A stretch of DNA of 36,415 nucleotides from Acidimicrobiia bacterium (GTDB lineage Bacteria > Actinomycetota > Acidimicrobiia > IMCC26256 > DASPTH01): the NCBI GenBank assembly GCA_040880805.1, contig JBBDHW010000027.1, positions 94,759 through 131,173 of the forward strand. Direction: 5' to 3'. The notes beneath the pieces are model-generated. The model made no database searches and was not told where the DNA came from. It was given only the letters and a program-made list of their open reading frames with translations. The translations under genes and the position numbers were made by a program. Below, one piece after another: positions 7,362 through 15,250 of the stretch. Numbering within the stretch: position 1 is the stretch's first letter; each line of letters begins with the position of its first letter.

Positions 7362-8290
7362 TCGCTCTCCTCCCCGGTGAGGCGCAGAAACACGTCCTCG
7401 AGGGAGCCCTGCCCGGCGCGGAGCTCGCTCAGCAGCACGTCCTGGTCGTCGAGCCACGCGGCAAGTGCTGCGACCAACGCAGGCGTCGCCGGCGCGTCGA
7501 CCACATAGTCGCCGGGGCGTACCTCGTGCGCGCGTGCCGCGGGCAGCACCAGCGCGTGCGCGAGTTTCTCGAGGTCGAGCCCGCTCGCGGCCGAGAAGCG
7601 CATGTCGGCGGCCGCGTTGGTCGTGAGCTCGGACGGTGTTCCGTACGCGACGAGACGGCCGTGATGGACGATGCCGACGCGATCGCAGAGCTGTTCTGCC
7701 TCCTGCATCGCGTGCGTGGTGAGCACGACGGTCGCGCCGCGATCGCGGAGCTCGCGGATCAGTGCCCAGGTGGTGGCGCGCGCGTGAGGGTCCAGACCGG
7801 CAGTCGGCTCGTCGAGGAACACGAGCGACGGTCGACCGATCAGCGCCAGCGCGAGCGACAGGCGCTGCTGCTGACCGCCCGACATGCGGCGCACCAGCGT
7901 GTGCTCCGCCTCCCGCAAGCCCACGAGGTCGAGCAGCCGGTCGGGGTCGTCGGAGTGGTCGTAGTACGAGGCGAAGAGCTGCAGCGCCTCGAGCGGGCGG
8001 ATGCCCGGGTAGAGCCCACCCTCCTGGAGCATCACACCGATCTGCGAACGGAGCAGCGCGCCGTCGCGCCACGGGTCGACGCCGAGCACGCGCACCTCGC
8101 CCGCGTCCGCTCGGCGGTAGCCCTCGAGGATCTCGACGGTCGTGGTCTTCCCCGCTCCGTTGGGCCCGAGCAGTCCGAACACCTCGCCGGTGTCGATGAA
8201 GAACGAGATGCCGTCGACCGCCTGCACGGTGCCGTAGCGCTTCTCGAGCGCGACGACATCGACCGCGTGCGCGGGACTGCTCACGCTCAT
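7358..8290 (-). CDS. ABC transporter ATP-binding protein (ABC-2 exporter)
   Basis: 310 aa from the ATG at 8290, preferred over a GTG at 8302 because the ATG overlaps the upstream stop as ATGA. Walker A GPNGAGKTT (42-50), Q-loop in VMLQEGGLYPG, signature MSGGQQQR (136-143), Walker B LVFLDEP (156-162) and H-loop LTTHAMQEAEQLCDR are all intact. A C-terminal extension of about 90 aa after the nucleotide-binding domain is typical of drug/lipid-type ABC-2 ATPases (CcmA/NatA class). It drives the permease encoded directly downstream. Confidence 0.93.
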   Translation of the reverse strand: MSVSSPAHAVDVVALEKRYGTVQAVDGISFFIDTGEVFGLLGPNGAGKTTTVEILEGYRRADAGEVRVLGVDPWRDGALLRSQIGVMLQEGGLYPGIRPLEALQLFASYYDHSDDPDRLLDLVGLREAEHTLVRRMSGGQQQRLSLALALIGRPSLVFLDEPTAGLDPHARATTWALIRELRDRGATVVLTTHAMQEAEQLCDRVGIVHHGRLVAYGTPSELTTNAAADMRFSAASGLDLEKLAHALVLPAARAHEVRPGDYVVDAPATPALVAALAAWLDDQDVLLSELRAGQGSLEDVFLRLTGEESE

Positions 8291-9348
8291 GAGTCGCGCC
8301 ACGCGACGAAGGCGGCGAGCTCTTCGAGCGCGCGCTGCGCGTCGACGGTGATCGGCGCTTCCCTGAGCGCGACGACAGCCTCGTCGACAAGTCGTGTGAT
8401 GGCGTGCTCGACCTCGTCGACGGCTCCCAGCTCCACCAGGAGGTCCTGCAGCGCACGAATCTCGTCGGTATCGAGATCGGGTGAACCCGCGCGCGCGAGC
8501 AGCTCGGCCTCGGGTCCGCTCGCCGCGGCCGCGGCTGCCGCGAGCAGTGGCGTGAGTTTGCCCTCGCGCAGGTCGTCGCCCACTGGCTTCCCGGTGACGG
8601 ACGGGTCACCGAACACACCGAGAAGGTCGTCGCGCATCTGGAACGCGCTCCCGAGCGGGATGCCGAACCGGGTGAGCGGAGCCGCGAGCTCGTCGAGGCG
8701 CCCCGCGAGCGCGGCGCCGAGGTGGAGCGGCCGTTCGACCGTGTACTTCCCCGACTTGTACATCTCGATGCGCTCGGCCCGCGCACGATCGCGCCGGGTG
8801 CTGGTCGCGCCGGCGAGATCGAGGAACTGGCCGACGCACAGTTCGATGCGGAGGTCGTCGTAGACCGGCCTTGCCGCAGGGGGCGCCGACGCGAACAGCA
8901 TGTCGGCATAGACGAACGCGAAGTCGCCGATGAGGATCGCGGCGCCTTCACCGAAGCGGCGCGCTTCGCCGTGAGCAGACGTTGCCGTGTGCTCGTCGAC
9001 GAATCGTTGGTGCACCGACGGCCGTCCGCGGCGCGTCGACGCCCCGTCCATCACGTCGTCGTGCACGAGGGCGCACGCATGCACCATCTCGATCGCCGCG
9101 CACACGTCGATGACGACGGTGTTGTCGGGATCGCCGCCCGCGCCCACATACGACCAGAAGCAGAATGCCGGCCGGAACCGCTTTCCCCCGGCGCGGACGA
9201 GGTCTCGCAGCGCGACGAGCGGCGATTCGAGGTCGGCGTCGACCGCGCGCCACCGCTCGATCTCCGCGTCGAGCAGCGTGAGCATGCGCGCTTCGGCGCG
9301 AACACCCGCGTCGGAGAGTCCGAAAGGTTGGGACACGGCTCGCGCCAT
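8287..9348 (-). CDS. Polyprenyl diphosphate synthase (GGPP/polyprenyl type)
   Basis: 353-aa trans-isoprenyl diphosphate synthase that condenses isopentenyl diphosphate onto an allylic diphosphate. Seen: GGKRFRP (54-60), first Asp-rich motif HDDVMDG (D97, D98, D101) and second Asp-rich region QMRDDLLGVFGD (D240, D241), followed by GKPVGDDLREGK. Residues upstream of the first Asp-rich motif (EMVHACALV) do not let me fix chain length. Products could feed quinones, carotenoids or the farnesyl/geranylgeranyl pool. ATG at 9348. On the minus strand TAGCAT lies 8 nt upstream (9362 to 9357), a plausible -10. First gene of the synthase-ATPase-permease operon. Confidence 0.9.
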   Translation of the reverse strand: MARAVSQPFGLSDAGVRAEARMLTLLDAEIERWRAVDADLESPLVALRDLVRAGGKRFRPAFCFWSYVGAGGDPDNTVVIDVCAAIEMVHACALVHDDVMDGASTRRGRPSVHQRFVDEHTATSAHGEARRFGEGAAILIGDFAFVYADMLFASAPPAARPVYDDLRIELCVGQFLDLAGATSTRRDRARAERIEMYKSGKYTVERPLHLGAALAGRLDELAAPLTRFGIPLGSAFQMRDDLLGVFGDPSVTGKPVGDDLREGKLTPLLAAAAAAASGPEAELLARAGSPDLDTDEIRALQDLLVELGAVDEVEHAITRLVDEAVVALREAPITVDAQRALEELAAFVAWRDS

Positions 9349-9356
9349 CCGTGCCG

Positions 9357-9406
9357 ATGCTAGAGGTCCGCGCTCGGGGAGGCGGTAGCGAACAACCGGG
9401 TAGCGT
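9357..9406. promoter_or_regulatory. Two divergent -10 elements of leaderless genes
   Basis: In the 64-bp divergent gap, TAGCAT on the minus strand (9362 to 9357) is 8 nt before the polyprenyl synthase ATG. TAGCGT on the plus strand (9401-9406) is 6 nt before the GTG at 9413. Neither start has a convincing Shine-Dalgarno, so both transcripts are probably leaderless or nearly so. Confidence 0.45.
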
Positions 9407-9412
9407 GAGGCT

Positions 9413-10198
9413 GTGCAGCCCTTCGAGCGCCTGCGCCGCATCGCCCGGCACGCAGGCGACGACCGCACGTTGGTGGCCGAATCGGCCGACTGTCTCGCCG
9501 ACTTCGACGCCGATCCGGCCGGCCTCGTGGTCACGTGCCGCCGGCTCCTCCAACACCATCCCGACTGCGCGCCGCTGTGGTGGCTCTGCGCCCGGGTGCT
9601 CGCGGCGCCCGACCCGTCGGACGCGGCCGGGGAGGCCGAGCGGCTCGTCCGCGACGACCGCACTCCGGGTCGCCTCGCCGCGCTGCTCCCCTTTCCGCAC
9701 GACCGCCCGATCGCGGTGCTCGGATGGCCCGAGCTCGCGGGCGAGGCGCTGGCGTCACGACCCGACCTCGAGGTGCTCGCGGTGCGGCGTCCACACGGGG
9801 ACGACAACTGGCATCGGCGGCTCGCGCGGAGCGACGCGTCGGCGCGGCCCGTTGACGCGATCGAGGGATCGGTGCTCGAGCCGTCGCACGTGCTCGTCGA
9901 GATCGAGGCCGCCAGCCCGACCCGTGCGTTGCTGCTCGACGGCACGACCGCGTTGCTCGATCAGCTCACTAGGCCGACCACGCTGGTGTGGCTGGTCGCG
10001 GGTGTCGGGCGGGTGCTGCCCGCCCGCCTCTTCGACGTCATGAGCGCGCGTCTCGAACCACCCGACGACCACGGTCTCGAGATGGTCGACGTGCAGATCG
10101 CCGACCGCATCGCGGGGCCCACCGGCCTCGAGCGCCCCGAGCACCTGAGCCGGCGCGTCGACGCCCCCGTCGCGCCCGAGTTGCTCCGGTTCGACTGA
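9413..10198 (+). CDS. Conserved hypothetical protein, possibly IF-2B/ISOCOT-like
   Basis: 261-aa soluble protein starting with GTG at 9413. The N-terminal third is helical (HHPDCAPLWWLCARVLA, AGEAERLVRDDRTPGRLAALLP). Then come alternating beta-alpha segments: RPIAVLGWPELAGEALASRP, LEVLAVRRPHGDD, SHVLVEIEAASPTRALLLDGTTAL, TTLVWLVAGVGRVLPARLFD. This order resembles the eIF-2B alpha/beta/delta and sugar-isomerase-like (ISOCOT) fold, but I see no catalytic Cys/Asp pair, so an enzymatic role is doubtful. The resemblance is my own reading and is weakly supported. It lies 17 bp upstream of the crotonase gene and is probably co-transcribed with it. Confidence 0.7.
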   Translation: MQPFERLRRIARHAGDDRTLVAESADCLADFDADPAGLVVTCRRLLQHHPDCAPLWWLCARVLAAPDPSDAAGEAERLVRDDRTPGRLAALLPFPHDRPIAVLGWPELAGEALASRPDLEVLAVRRPHGDDNWHRRLARSDASARPVDAIEGSVLEPSHVLVEIEAASPTRALLLDGTTALLDQLTRPTTLVWLVAGVGRVLPARLFDVMSARLEPPDDHGLEMVDVQIADRIAGPTGLERPEHLSRRVDAPVAPELLRFD

Positions 10199-10215
10199 GG
10201 CGGACGGAGCTCGTG

Positions 10216-10992
10216 GTGGGTGACGCCGTTCTCTACGAACTGGACGATCACGTCGCGACCATCACGTACAACCGTCCGGAAGCACTCAACGCGGTCAACG
10301 GTGAGATGCGGCGCGGCCTCAACGCCGCGTTCACGCGCTTCCGCGACGAGGAGGACGCGTGGGTGGGCATCGTGACCGGCGCGGGGAAGGCGTTCTGCGC
10401 GGGCGGTGACATCAAGGACGGTGCCGGGTCCACCGGCGAGTTCGCGGGGACGTTCTGGGAGAAGCCCACCATCAACTCGTTCGAGAGCGGGTGGGAGATC
10501 TTCAAGCCGGTGATCGCGGCGGTGAACGGGTACTGCCTCGGCTACGGCCTCACGCTCGTGTCATGGTGCGACTTCGTGATCGCGAGCGAGCACGCGGAGT
10601 TCGGCTTCCCCGAGGTGCGCCTCGGCACACCCACGATCGTCGGCGCGATCCGCTTACCACAACGCCTCAACTGGCAGTACGCGATGGAGTTGCTCCTTAC
10701 CGGCGACCGGATCGATGCGACGCGCGCGAAGGAGATCGGCCTCGCCGGCTGGGTCGTCCCCCACGACGACCTGATGCCAGAGGCGCGCAACCTCGCGGAC
10801 CGGCTGGTGCAGGCCGCGCCGCTTGCGGCGCGCGCGACGAAGGAAGTCGCGGTGCGCACGCAGCACATGTCGTCGGTCGAAGCGATCCGGTTCGGCGAGA
10901 CCATGCGCAAGGTCGCCGCCACCACCGACGACGCGGCGGAGGGCATGCGCGCGGCGCGGGCGGGCCGTCCGCCGGAGTGGCGAGGCCGCTGA
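10216..10992 (+). CDS. Crotonase-family protein lacking one catalytic glutamate
   Basis: 258-aa enoyl-CoA hydratase/isomerase-superfamily protein. Family features: NRPEALNAVN (19-28), oxyanion-hole segment GKAFCAGGDIKDG (57-69), second oxyanion strand NGYCLGYG (104-111), FPEVRLG (131-137) and LLLTGDRIDATRAKEIGL. Compared with rat mitochondrial enoyl-CoA hydratase, the second catalytic Glu (Glu164) is E133 here, but the first (Glu144) is T113, and the usual GGG is GYG. It is therefore unlikely to be a standard hydratase; isomerase, thioesterase-like or another crotonase reaction is possible. GTGs at 10213 and 10216 could both start the protein; 10216 gives better spacing to GGAG. Confidence 0.88.
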   Translation: MGDAVLYELDDHVATITYNRPEALNAVNGEMRRGLNAAFTRFRDEEDAWVGIVTGAGKAFCAGGDIKDGAGSTGEFAGTFWEKPTINSFESGWEIFKPVIAAVNGYCLGYGLTLVSWCDFVIASEHAEFGFPEVRLGTPTIVGAIRLPQRLNWQYAMELLLTGDRIDATRAKEIGLAGWVVPHDDLMPEARNLADRLVQAAPLAARATKEVAVRTQHMSSVEAIRFGETMRKVAATTDDAAEGMRAARAGRPPEWRGR

Positions 10993-11010
10993 GCCATGTG
11001 GAGGCATGGC
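10993..11010 (+). terminator. Short hairpin after the crotonase gene
   Basis: GCCATG, a 6-nt loop, then CATGGC, immediately after the crotonase stop. Stem of 6 bp without a T-tract; a weak terminator or processing hairpin at best. Confidence 0.25.
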
Positions 11011-11058
11011 AAAGGAGGGTCACGTGAGGGGCAGAATCGCCCGATGTTTGATGGTTGA

Positions 11059-11076
11059 ACGGGATGCTCATCCCGT
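11059..11076. promoter_or_regulatory. 18-bp palindrome upstream of a hypothetical gene
   Basis: ACGGGATG-CT-CATCCCGT is a perfect 8+8 inverted repeat with a 2-nt centre, in the 110-bp gap before the gene starting at 11103. The centre is too short for a hairpin loop, so a dimeric repressor operator is the more natural reading. No regulator gene lies next to it. Confidence 0.35.
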
Positions 11077-11102
11077 GACCGGTCGCGATGGACGGAGCGA
11101 GC

Positions 11103-11975
11103 GTGGGGAAGTCAAATCGGCGAAAGGAGGAGAACCGGAGCGCGAAGCAGGACGCAGAGTCCATCCGCGCTCTGATGCAGGCAGTCGAAGACGCGGTACG
11201 GCTGCTTCGAGACGCGGTAGTGAGCGCGAATCGCCTTCGCGCGGAGATCGAGAACCAATTCGGCACACTCGCGCAGGAAATCCGTGACGCGCTTCGTGCC
11301 GGCGCGGCAGAGCCCAACGGGCAGGTCACGTCGTCCGACGCCCCGGCGCTCTTGGAGACGCGCGCTGACGTCGTCGGCACACCGTTTGACACTGTTGTCG
11401 GCTTGGTCGCCGGCAATGGCTCGGCGGCGGACCCCGCCGAGCGCGCGGTCAGCGACGCGGTGCGAGCATTCTGGGATCTCTATCTCGAGGTTGGTGCGCG
11501 TCCTGGGCCATTCGATCTCACGGCAACACGCGCCGAGCTCTCGCAGCAGGCGACCGGCGAGATACTCCAGCAGCTGTTGACGCGCTTCGCGGCCAACAGT
11601 GCCGCGGGCTTCGTGGTACGGGGAACGACCGACGTCCCACCTCACGTCATCTCGGTGGGGAGCTCCATCGCCCTCGTGCGCGACTGCAACGAGCAGCTTC
11701 CCTGTCTGTACCGGCTCAAGGACGGAAGTCGTGTCGGCGAACACCAACCCAATGGCCGCGCGCGGATCATGACGTTGGTGCGCGAGAACGACGGATGGAA
11801 GGTCTCCGAGATCATTGACGAGGCAACCGCCGATCGCTACCTGGATGAGCTTTCGCCATCGGCTTCGCCCGCGGCCGAGCGACTTCGCGATGCAGCCCAT
11901 TTCGAGGTTCCCGAGCCCGCTGAGACACCGCGGCGGCTCGGTGAAGACATGGTCTCCGACCGAATCGCCGGGTAA
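11103..11975 (+). CDS. Hypothetical protein, coiled coil plus NTF2-like C-terminal domain
   Basis: 290 aa from GTG 11103, which has GGAGCGAG directly upstream; an ATG at 11088 in the same frame is the alternative. Residues about 5-70 are charged and helical with heptad-like spacing (SIRALMQAVEDAVRLLRDAVV, IENQFGTLAQEIRDAL), a likely coiled coil. After a low-complexity linker comes a domain starting AERAVSDAVRAFWDLYLEVG and ending MTLVRENDGWKVSEIIDE, which resembles SnoaL/NTF2-like accessory domains. No signal peptide. Function unknown; no clear operon partner. It converges with the gene ending at 11989. Confidence 0.7.
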   Translation: MGKSNRRKEENRSAKQDAESIRALMQAVEDAVRLLRDAVVSANRLRAEIENQFGTLAQEIRDALRAGAAEPNGQVTSSDAPALLETRADVVGTPFDTVVGLVAGNGSAADPAERAVSDAVRAFWDLYLEVGARPGPFDLTATRAELSQQATGEILQQLLTRFAANSAAGFVVRGTTDVPPHVISVGSSIALVRDCNEQLPCLYRLKDGSRVGEHQPNGRARIMTLVRENDGWKVSEIIDEATADRYLDELSPSASPAAERLRDAAHFEVPEPAETPRRLGEDMVSDRIAG

Positions 11976-11988
11976 GAGCTCCGCGTCG

Positions 11989-12402
11989 TCAGGCGTGCGC
12001 GGCTTGGGCCTCGCGCACGAGGCCCTCGACCTCGTCGACCGCCCGCGCGAGCGCCGCGCCGTCGAGTGCATCGGCGAGGGGCTTTCCCCCTGCTGCTGTC
12101 AACATCGGCGCGAGTCGATTGCGCAGCCGGTCGATCGCCCACGCAACCGGCTCGCCCTCCGCGACGGTGTCCAGCGGGAGGATCCGCTCCTTCTCGTCTC
12201 CGGTGACGGTGGGCGGTTCGTAGTGATAGTGCGCGTTCGTGTTGAACATGTCGAATCGGAGATATTCATGCTCGTCGTCGGTGCCCAGGACTCGGATCGT
12301 CGGACCCGACACGTCGGTTCCGTTCTGGACCAGCGTTCGATGCTCGATCATGAACGTGATCGGGCCGGCTTCTACTCGCGCGCCGTGTTCCGCGTCTGCC
12401 AT
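11989..12402 (-). CDS. Conserved hypothetical protein
   Basis: 137-aa protein with a very good Shine-Dalgarno (GGAGGTAGGCG) before ATG 12402. The N-terminal two thirds look beta-rich (FMIEHRTLVQNGTDVSGPTIRVLG, YLRFDMFNTNAHYHYEP). The C-terminal third is helical (LDTVAEGEPVAWAIDRLRNRL, ALARAVDEVEGLVREAQ). The motif FNTNAHYHYEPP suggests a His-containing ligand or metal site. I do not recognise a characterised family. It is divergent from the zinc-ribbon gene at 12509. Confidence 0.7.
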   Translation of the reverse strand: MADAEHGARVEAGPITFMIEHRTLVQNGTDVSGPTIRVLGTDDEHEYLRFDMFNTNAHYHYEPPTVTGDEKERILPLDTVAEGEPVAWAIDRLRNRLAPMLTAAGGKPLADALDGAALARAVDEVEGLVREAQAAHA

Positions 12403-12485
12403 CGCCTACCTCCAGCACTCGCCGCCGACGAAGACACCATGATCCCACGTCCACCCGTCACGCGCATTCCGCGGTTTCGGCGTGC

Positions 12486-12502
12486 GGCACGGCTACCGTG
12501 CC
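12486..12502 (+). promoter_or_regulatory. Inverted repeat over a -10-like element
   Basis: GGCACGG-CTA-CCGTGCC, a perfect 7-bp inverted repeat. TACCGT at 12494-12499 inside it would serve as -10 for the GTG at 12509 (9 nt downstream). A protein bound here would block the polymerase; this is inference. Confidence 0.3.
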
Positions 12503-12508
12503 CGTCCG

Positions 12509-12655
12509 GTGGAATCGAACGAGACCACGACGCAGTCCCAGGTCGACCTGTCGACCACCTGCCTCGCGTGCGCGTCGCCGATGCGTGAGGAGCATGCGCA
12601 CTACCGCTGCCCTGCGTGCGGCTGGCGCGACTCCTGCTGCGACGGGCCGTATTGA
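12509..12655 (+). CDS. 48-aa zinc-ribbon protein
   Basis: Short ORF from GTG 12509 to TGA 12655. After a Thr/Ser-rich lead of 17 residues it has CLACASPMREEHAHYRCPAC, then GWRDSCCDGPY. The CxxC...CxxC arrangement with 14 residues between the knuckles is a classic zinc ribbon, and the CC pair at the end may complete a second site. Small proteins of this form are, to my recollection, found in other actinobacteria. The role is unknown; nucleic-acid or protein binding is likely for the fold. It ends 4 bp before the convergent fxsA stop. Confidence 0.75.
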   Translation: MESNETTTQSQVDLSTTCLACASPMREEHAHYRCPACGWRDSCCDGPY

Positions 12656-12659
12656 CGAA

Positions 12660-13115
12660 TCAGTTGGGGCTCGGCGGTTCCAGCTCGAGGTCGCTGCCCG
12701 ACGACTGGTCCGACGGATGACTCGGGGCGCGGTACCTGCCATCGATCTGGTAGGGCACCACGCGGGTCCGGAACCGGCGGCCCAGACGGCCGCGCACGAT
12801 TGCACGGACCGGCGGGACCAGCAACAGGATGCCGAACATGTCGGTGATGAAGCCGGGGACGAGGAGCATGAACCCGGCGGCGAGGAGCAGCCCGCCGTCG
12901 ACGAGGTGCGATCCCGGGACACGCCCGGCATCGAGCTCGGCCCGGATCCGGCGCAGCGTACCGGTGCCCTGACGCTTCACGATCCACAGGCCCACGATCG
13001 AGACCGACAGGAGCAGCGCGATCATCTGGCCCGTGCCGATCCACTCGGCGACCTTCACCATCACCGCGATCTCGGCGATCGGGATGACCACGACGGCCGC
13101 GAGCAGGATGAACAT
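12660..13115 (-). CDS. fxsA: FxsA family membrane protein
   Basis: 151-aa inner-membrane protein. MFILLAAVVVIPIAEIAVMV forms the first membrane segment, MIALLLSVSIVGLWIVKRQG the second, and DGGLLLAAGFMLLVPGFITDMFGILLLVPPVR the third and fourth. The LVPGFITD motif and the Pro-Pro-Val-Arg turn are characteristic of FxsA. The C-terminal tail is cytoplasmic and ends in acidic and Pro/Ser-rich sequence. The E. coli protein relieves F-plasmid exclusion of phage T7; its native role is unclear. It lies downstream of rmuC with 31 bp between, probably one transcript. Confidence 0.9.
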   Translation of the reverse strand: MFILLAAVVVIPIAEIAVMVKVAEWIGTGQMIALLLSVSIVGLWIVKRQGTGTLRRIRAELDAGRVPGSHLVDGGLLLAAGFMLLVPGFITDMFGILLLVPPVRAIVRGRLGRRFRTRVVPYQIDGRYRAPSHPSDQSSGSDLELEPPSPN

Positions 13116-13146
13116 CGTGCCGAATTGTACCCCCGCCTCCGGCGGG

Positions 13147-14301
13147 TCAGGCTTCGAGCGCCAGCCTCGTGACGGTGCCGTCGTCGTCGGCGGGCGCGTC
13201 GAGCTGCTGCTGGCGGCGCACCGCTTCGATCTTGTCGAGCTCGCGCTCGAGCATCCGCTTGCGCGTGGACTCGAGGTCGTCGAAGGCGGTCCCGGCGGTC
13301 TTGAGGCTCCGGCCCACCTTGTCCATCTGCTCGACGAACTTGGACCACTGCTTCTCGAAGCCCTGGAGGAGCCCGAGGATCTCGTGGGTGGTCTGCGAGA
13401 GCCGGAAGTTGTCGACCGCCTGGCGGATGACCGCCAGCACTGCGAACAGGGTGAGCGGCGAGCAGAACACCACCTTGTTGCGCAGCGCGTCGTCGAGGAT
13501 CGTGCGGTCCTGCTCCTGGATGAACGCGTAGACCGCTTCGTTCGGGATGAACAGCAGGACGCAATCGATGGTGTTCGACGCCACATCGACGTAGTCGCGT
13601 CCGGTGACCTCCTTCAGGCGCAGGCGGACGTCCTTGAGGAACTCCTTCCGCCACCGCTCGCGCTCGACGTCGGACCCGGCGTCGAGGAACTTCAGATAGT
13701 TGTTGAGCGGGAACTTCACGTCCATGTGCAGGGACAGGCCCTGCGGGAGCATGAACGTGTAGTCGGGGATGCCGCCCGAGCCGGCGATCATCTGGTGGCG
13801 GCGGTAGTTGACGCCGTCGACGAGCCCGGCGAGGCGCAGGACGTCGTCGGCCATCCGCTCGCCCCACTGACCGCGCGCGGTGGTGCTCGACAGCGCCTCG
13901 CGCAGCGATTGCGTGGTCTCGGCGAGCACCTGGGTGTTGCGGCCCGCTTCCGCGAGCTGGCTGCTGAGCTGGCCGACGTGCTCGCGGCGCTCGCTCTCGA
14001 TGTCGTGCACGAGTGACGTGAGCTTCTGGAGGTCGCCACGCATGCCCACGAGCTCGTGGTCGATCAGCGACTTCTTGCCCTCGAGGTCTTGCGTGCCGAG
14101 CCGCCGCTCGGCGGTGAGCATCTGCTCGTTCATGCGGACGAGATGGTCGATCGCGGCCTTGACCGCCTCGTCGCGCTCCTCGCGCTCCGACGTGGCGTCG
14201 GCCTCGGACGGCCGGCGCCGCGAGACGACCAGGGCAACCACGAGTGCCGCGATCAACGCGGGCACGACGATCAGACCGAGCACCACCACCAGGGCTTCCA
14301 T
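13147..14301 (-). CDS. rmuC: DNA recombination protein RmuC homologue
   Basis: 384 aa, from ATG 14301 with AGGAAGG upstream. One N-terminal membrane segment (about 4-26, EALVVVLGLIVVPALIAALVVAL) is followed by a basic stop-transfer (SRRRP), a long charged coiled-coil region, and the RmuC domain: GQWGERMADDVLRLAGLVDGVNY, DVKFPLNNYLKFL, DVASNTIDCVLLFIPNEAVYAF and VFCSPLTLFAVLAVIRQAV. The fold is related to restriction-endonuclease-like nucleases, with the DVKFPL Asp as the likely catalytic residue. RmuC limits sequence inversions and is linked to DNA end processing. Confidence 0.92.
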   Translation of the reverse strand: MEALVVVLGLIVVPALIAALVVALVVSRRRPSEADATSEREERDEAVKAAIDHLVRMNEQMLTAERRLGTQDLEGKKSLIDHELVGMRGDLQKLTSLVHDIESERREHVGQLSSQLAEAGRNTQVLAETTQSLREALSSTTARGQWGERMADDVLRLAGLVDGVNYRRHQMIAGSGGIPDYTFMLPQGLSLHMDVKFPLNNYLKFLDAGSDVERERWRKEFLKDVRLRLKEVTGRDYVDVASNTIDCVLLFIPNEAVYAFIQEQDRTILDDALRNKVVFCSPLTLFAVLAVIRQAVDNFRLSQTTHEILGLLQGFEKQWSKFVEQMDKVGRSLKTAGTAFDDLESTRKRMLERELDKIEAVRRQQQLDAPADDDGTVTRLALEA

Positions 14302-14419
14302 CGCGGCCTTCCTCTCACGAGAAACAAGGACAGGTCGACCGTAAACCTGGGGTGTGACAGTAACGTGCATAGGCTCTGACCTGCGCAAACGCGCGAGCGG
14401 GGTCCTCGTCCGGCAGGCG

Positions 14420-15248
14420 CTACTCGTCGAGCAGGCGCTCCACGATGGCGGGCCACCGCCTCGTCTCGCCGTCGCGGGTCTGGCCGCCGGCGGCGAGGAA
14501 CCGGGTCATCGGCTCCCGGTGGGCGCCGGCCGCCATGAGCCGGGCCAGCGCCGCGCTCTCGGCGACGAGCGCCTCGTCGAGGGTCCCGCCGAGCGACGTG
14601 TCGACGATCTCCTTCGCCGCTGCCACCGACTCCGGTGGCATGGCGGCGATCCGCCGCGCGACCCCGTCGACGCGGTCGAGCAGCGACTGCGACGGCACGA
14701 CCGCGTCGAGCCATCCGATGGAGAGCGCCTCGTCGGGGCCCACGTCACGCGCGGTGAGGATCAGATCGAGCGCGCGGCTCCGGCCGAGGAGGCGCGGCAG
14801 CCGTGCCGTGCCTCCTGCGCCCGGCAGGATGCCCATGGGCACTTCGGGCTGGCCGAGCACCGTGAGCGGCGTGCCGAAGCGAAGGTCGACCGCGGAGCAG
14901 AACTCCGCGCCCCCCGCGCGCCGCGCCGTCGATCGCAGCGATCGTGACGTACCTCGCCTTCTGCAGCCGGTCGAACGTCGCCGCCGCGACATTCGGTTCG
15001 CCGACCCGCGCGCGCGGCCCGGGCGGTGGCGCGGCGAGGATCGCCCCGACGTCGCCGTGCATGAGGAAGAAGTCGGGGTCCGCGCTGGTGAACACGACCA
15101 CACGCACGTTGTCGTCCCGATCGCACTCGTCGAGCAAACCGACGAGCGCGCCGATGAACGCGCCGTCGACGAGGTTCGTGGGTGGATGGTCGATCGTGAC
15201 GGTGGCAACACCACTGTCGACCGTTCCGCGCAGCAGTACCTCGGCCAC
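14420..15248 (-). CDS. Enoyl-CoA hydratase/isomerase, interrupted by a frameshift
   Basis: Crotonase split over two frames. Residues from GTG 15248 ([23 protein letters not shown]) read well down to [11 protein letters not shown]. The C-terminal part ([48 protein letters not shown]) continues in another frame to the stop at 14420. The switch falls at a run of six C on the plus strand (14909-14914). Restoring the family motif RGGGAEF needs two more bases there, or one fewer gives RGGAEF. Both catalytic Glu positions (AEF and QPE) survive in the joined protein, so the ancestor was an active hydratase. It starts 2 bp after the stop of the F420-type oxidoreductase. Sequencing error and real inactivation are both possible. 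Confidence 0.85.
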
Positions 15249-15250
15249 GT

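Noticed and set aside
7362-8951. Upstream extension of the permease frame
   Set aside because: The permease begins at GTG 7361 in a 4-bp overlap with the ATPase; upstream residues are an out-of-frame reading of the ATPase and synthase genes.
11064-11076. Shared 14-mer GATGCTCATCCCGT at about 11063-11076 and about 34422-34435
   Set aside because: A few 14-mer matches are expected by chance in 36 kb, and the second copy is within coding sequence.
11006-11287. Arg-rich ORF starting MAKEGHVRGRIARC, with a strong AAAGGAGG nearby
   Set aside because: It overlaps the better-supported gene at 11103 in another frame and looks like shadow coding. The Shine-Dalgarno sequence is striking but could be chance.
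12660-13586. Long FxsA frame extending into rmuC
   Set aside because: Conserved FxsA sequence starts at MFILLAAVV (13115); the extension is an out-of-frame reading of rmuC.
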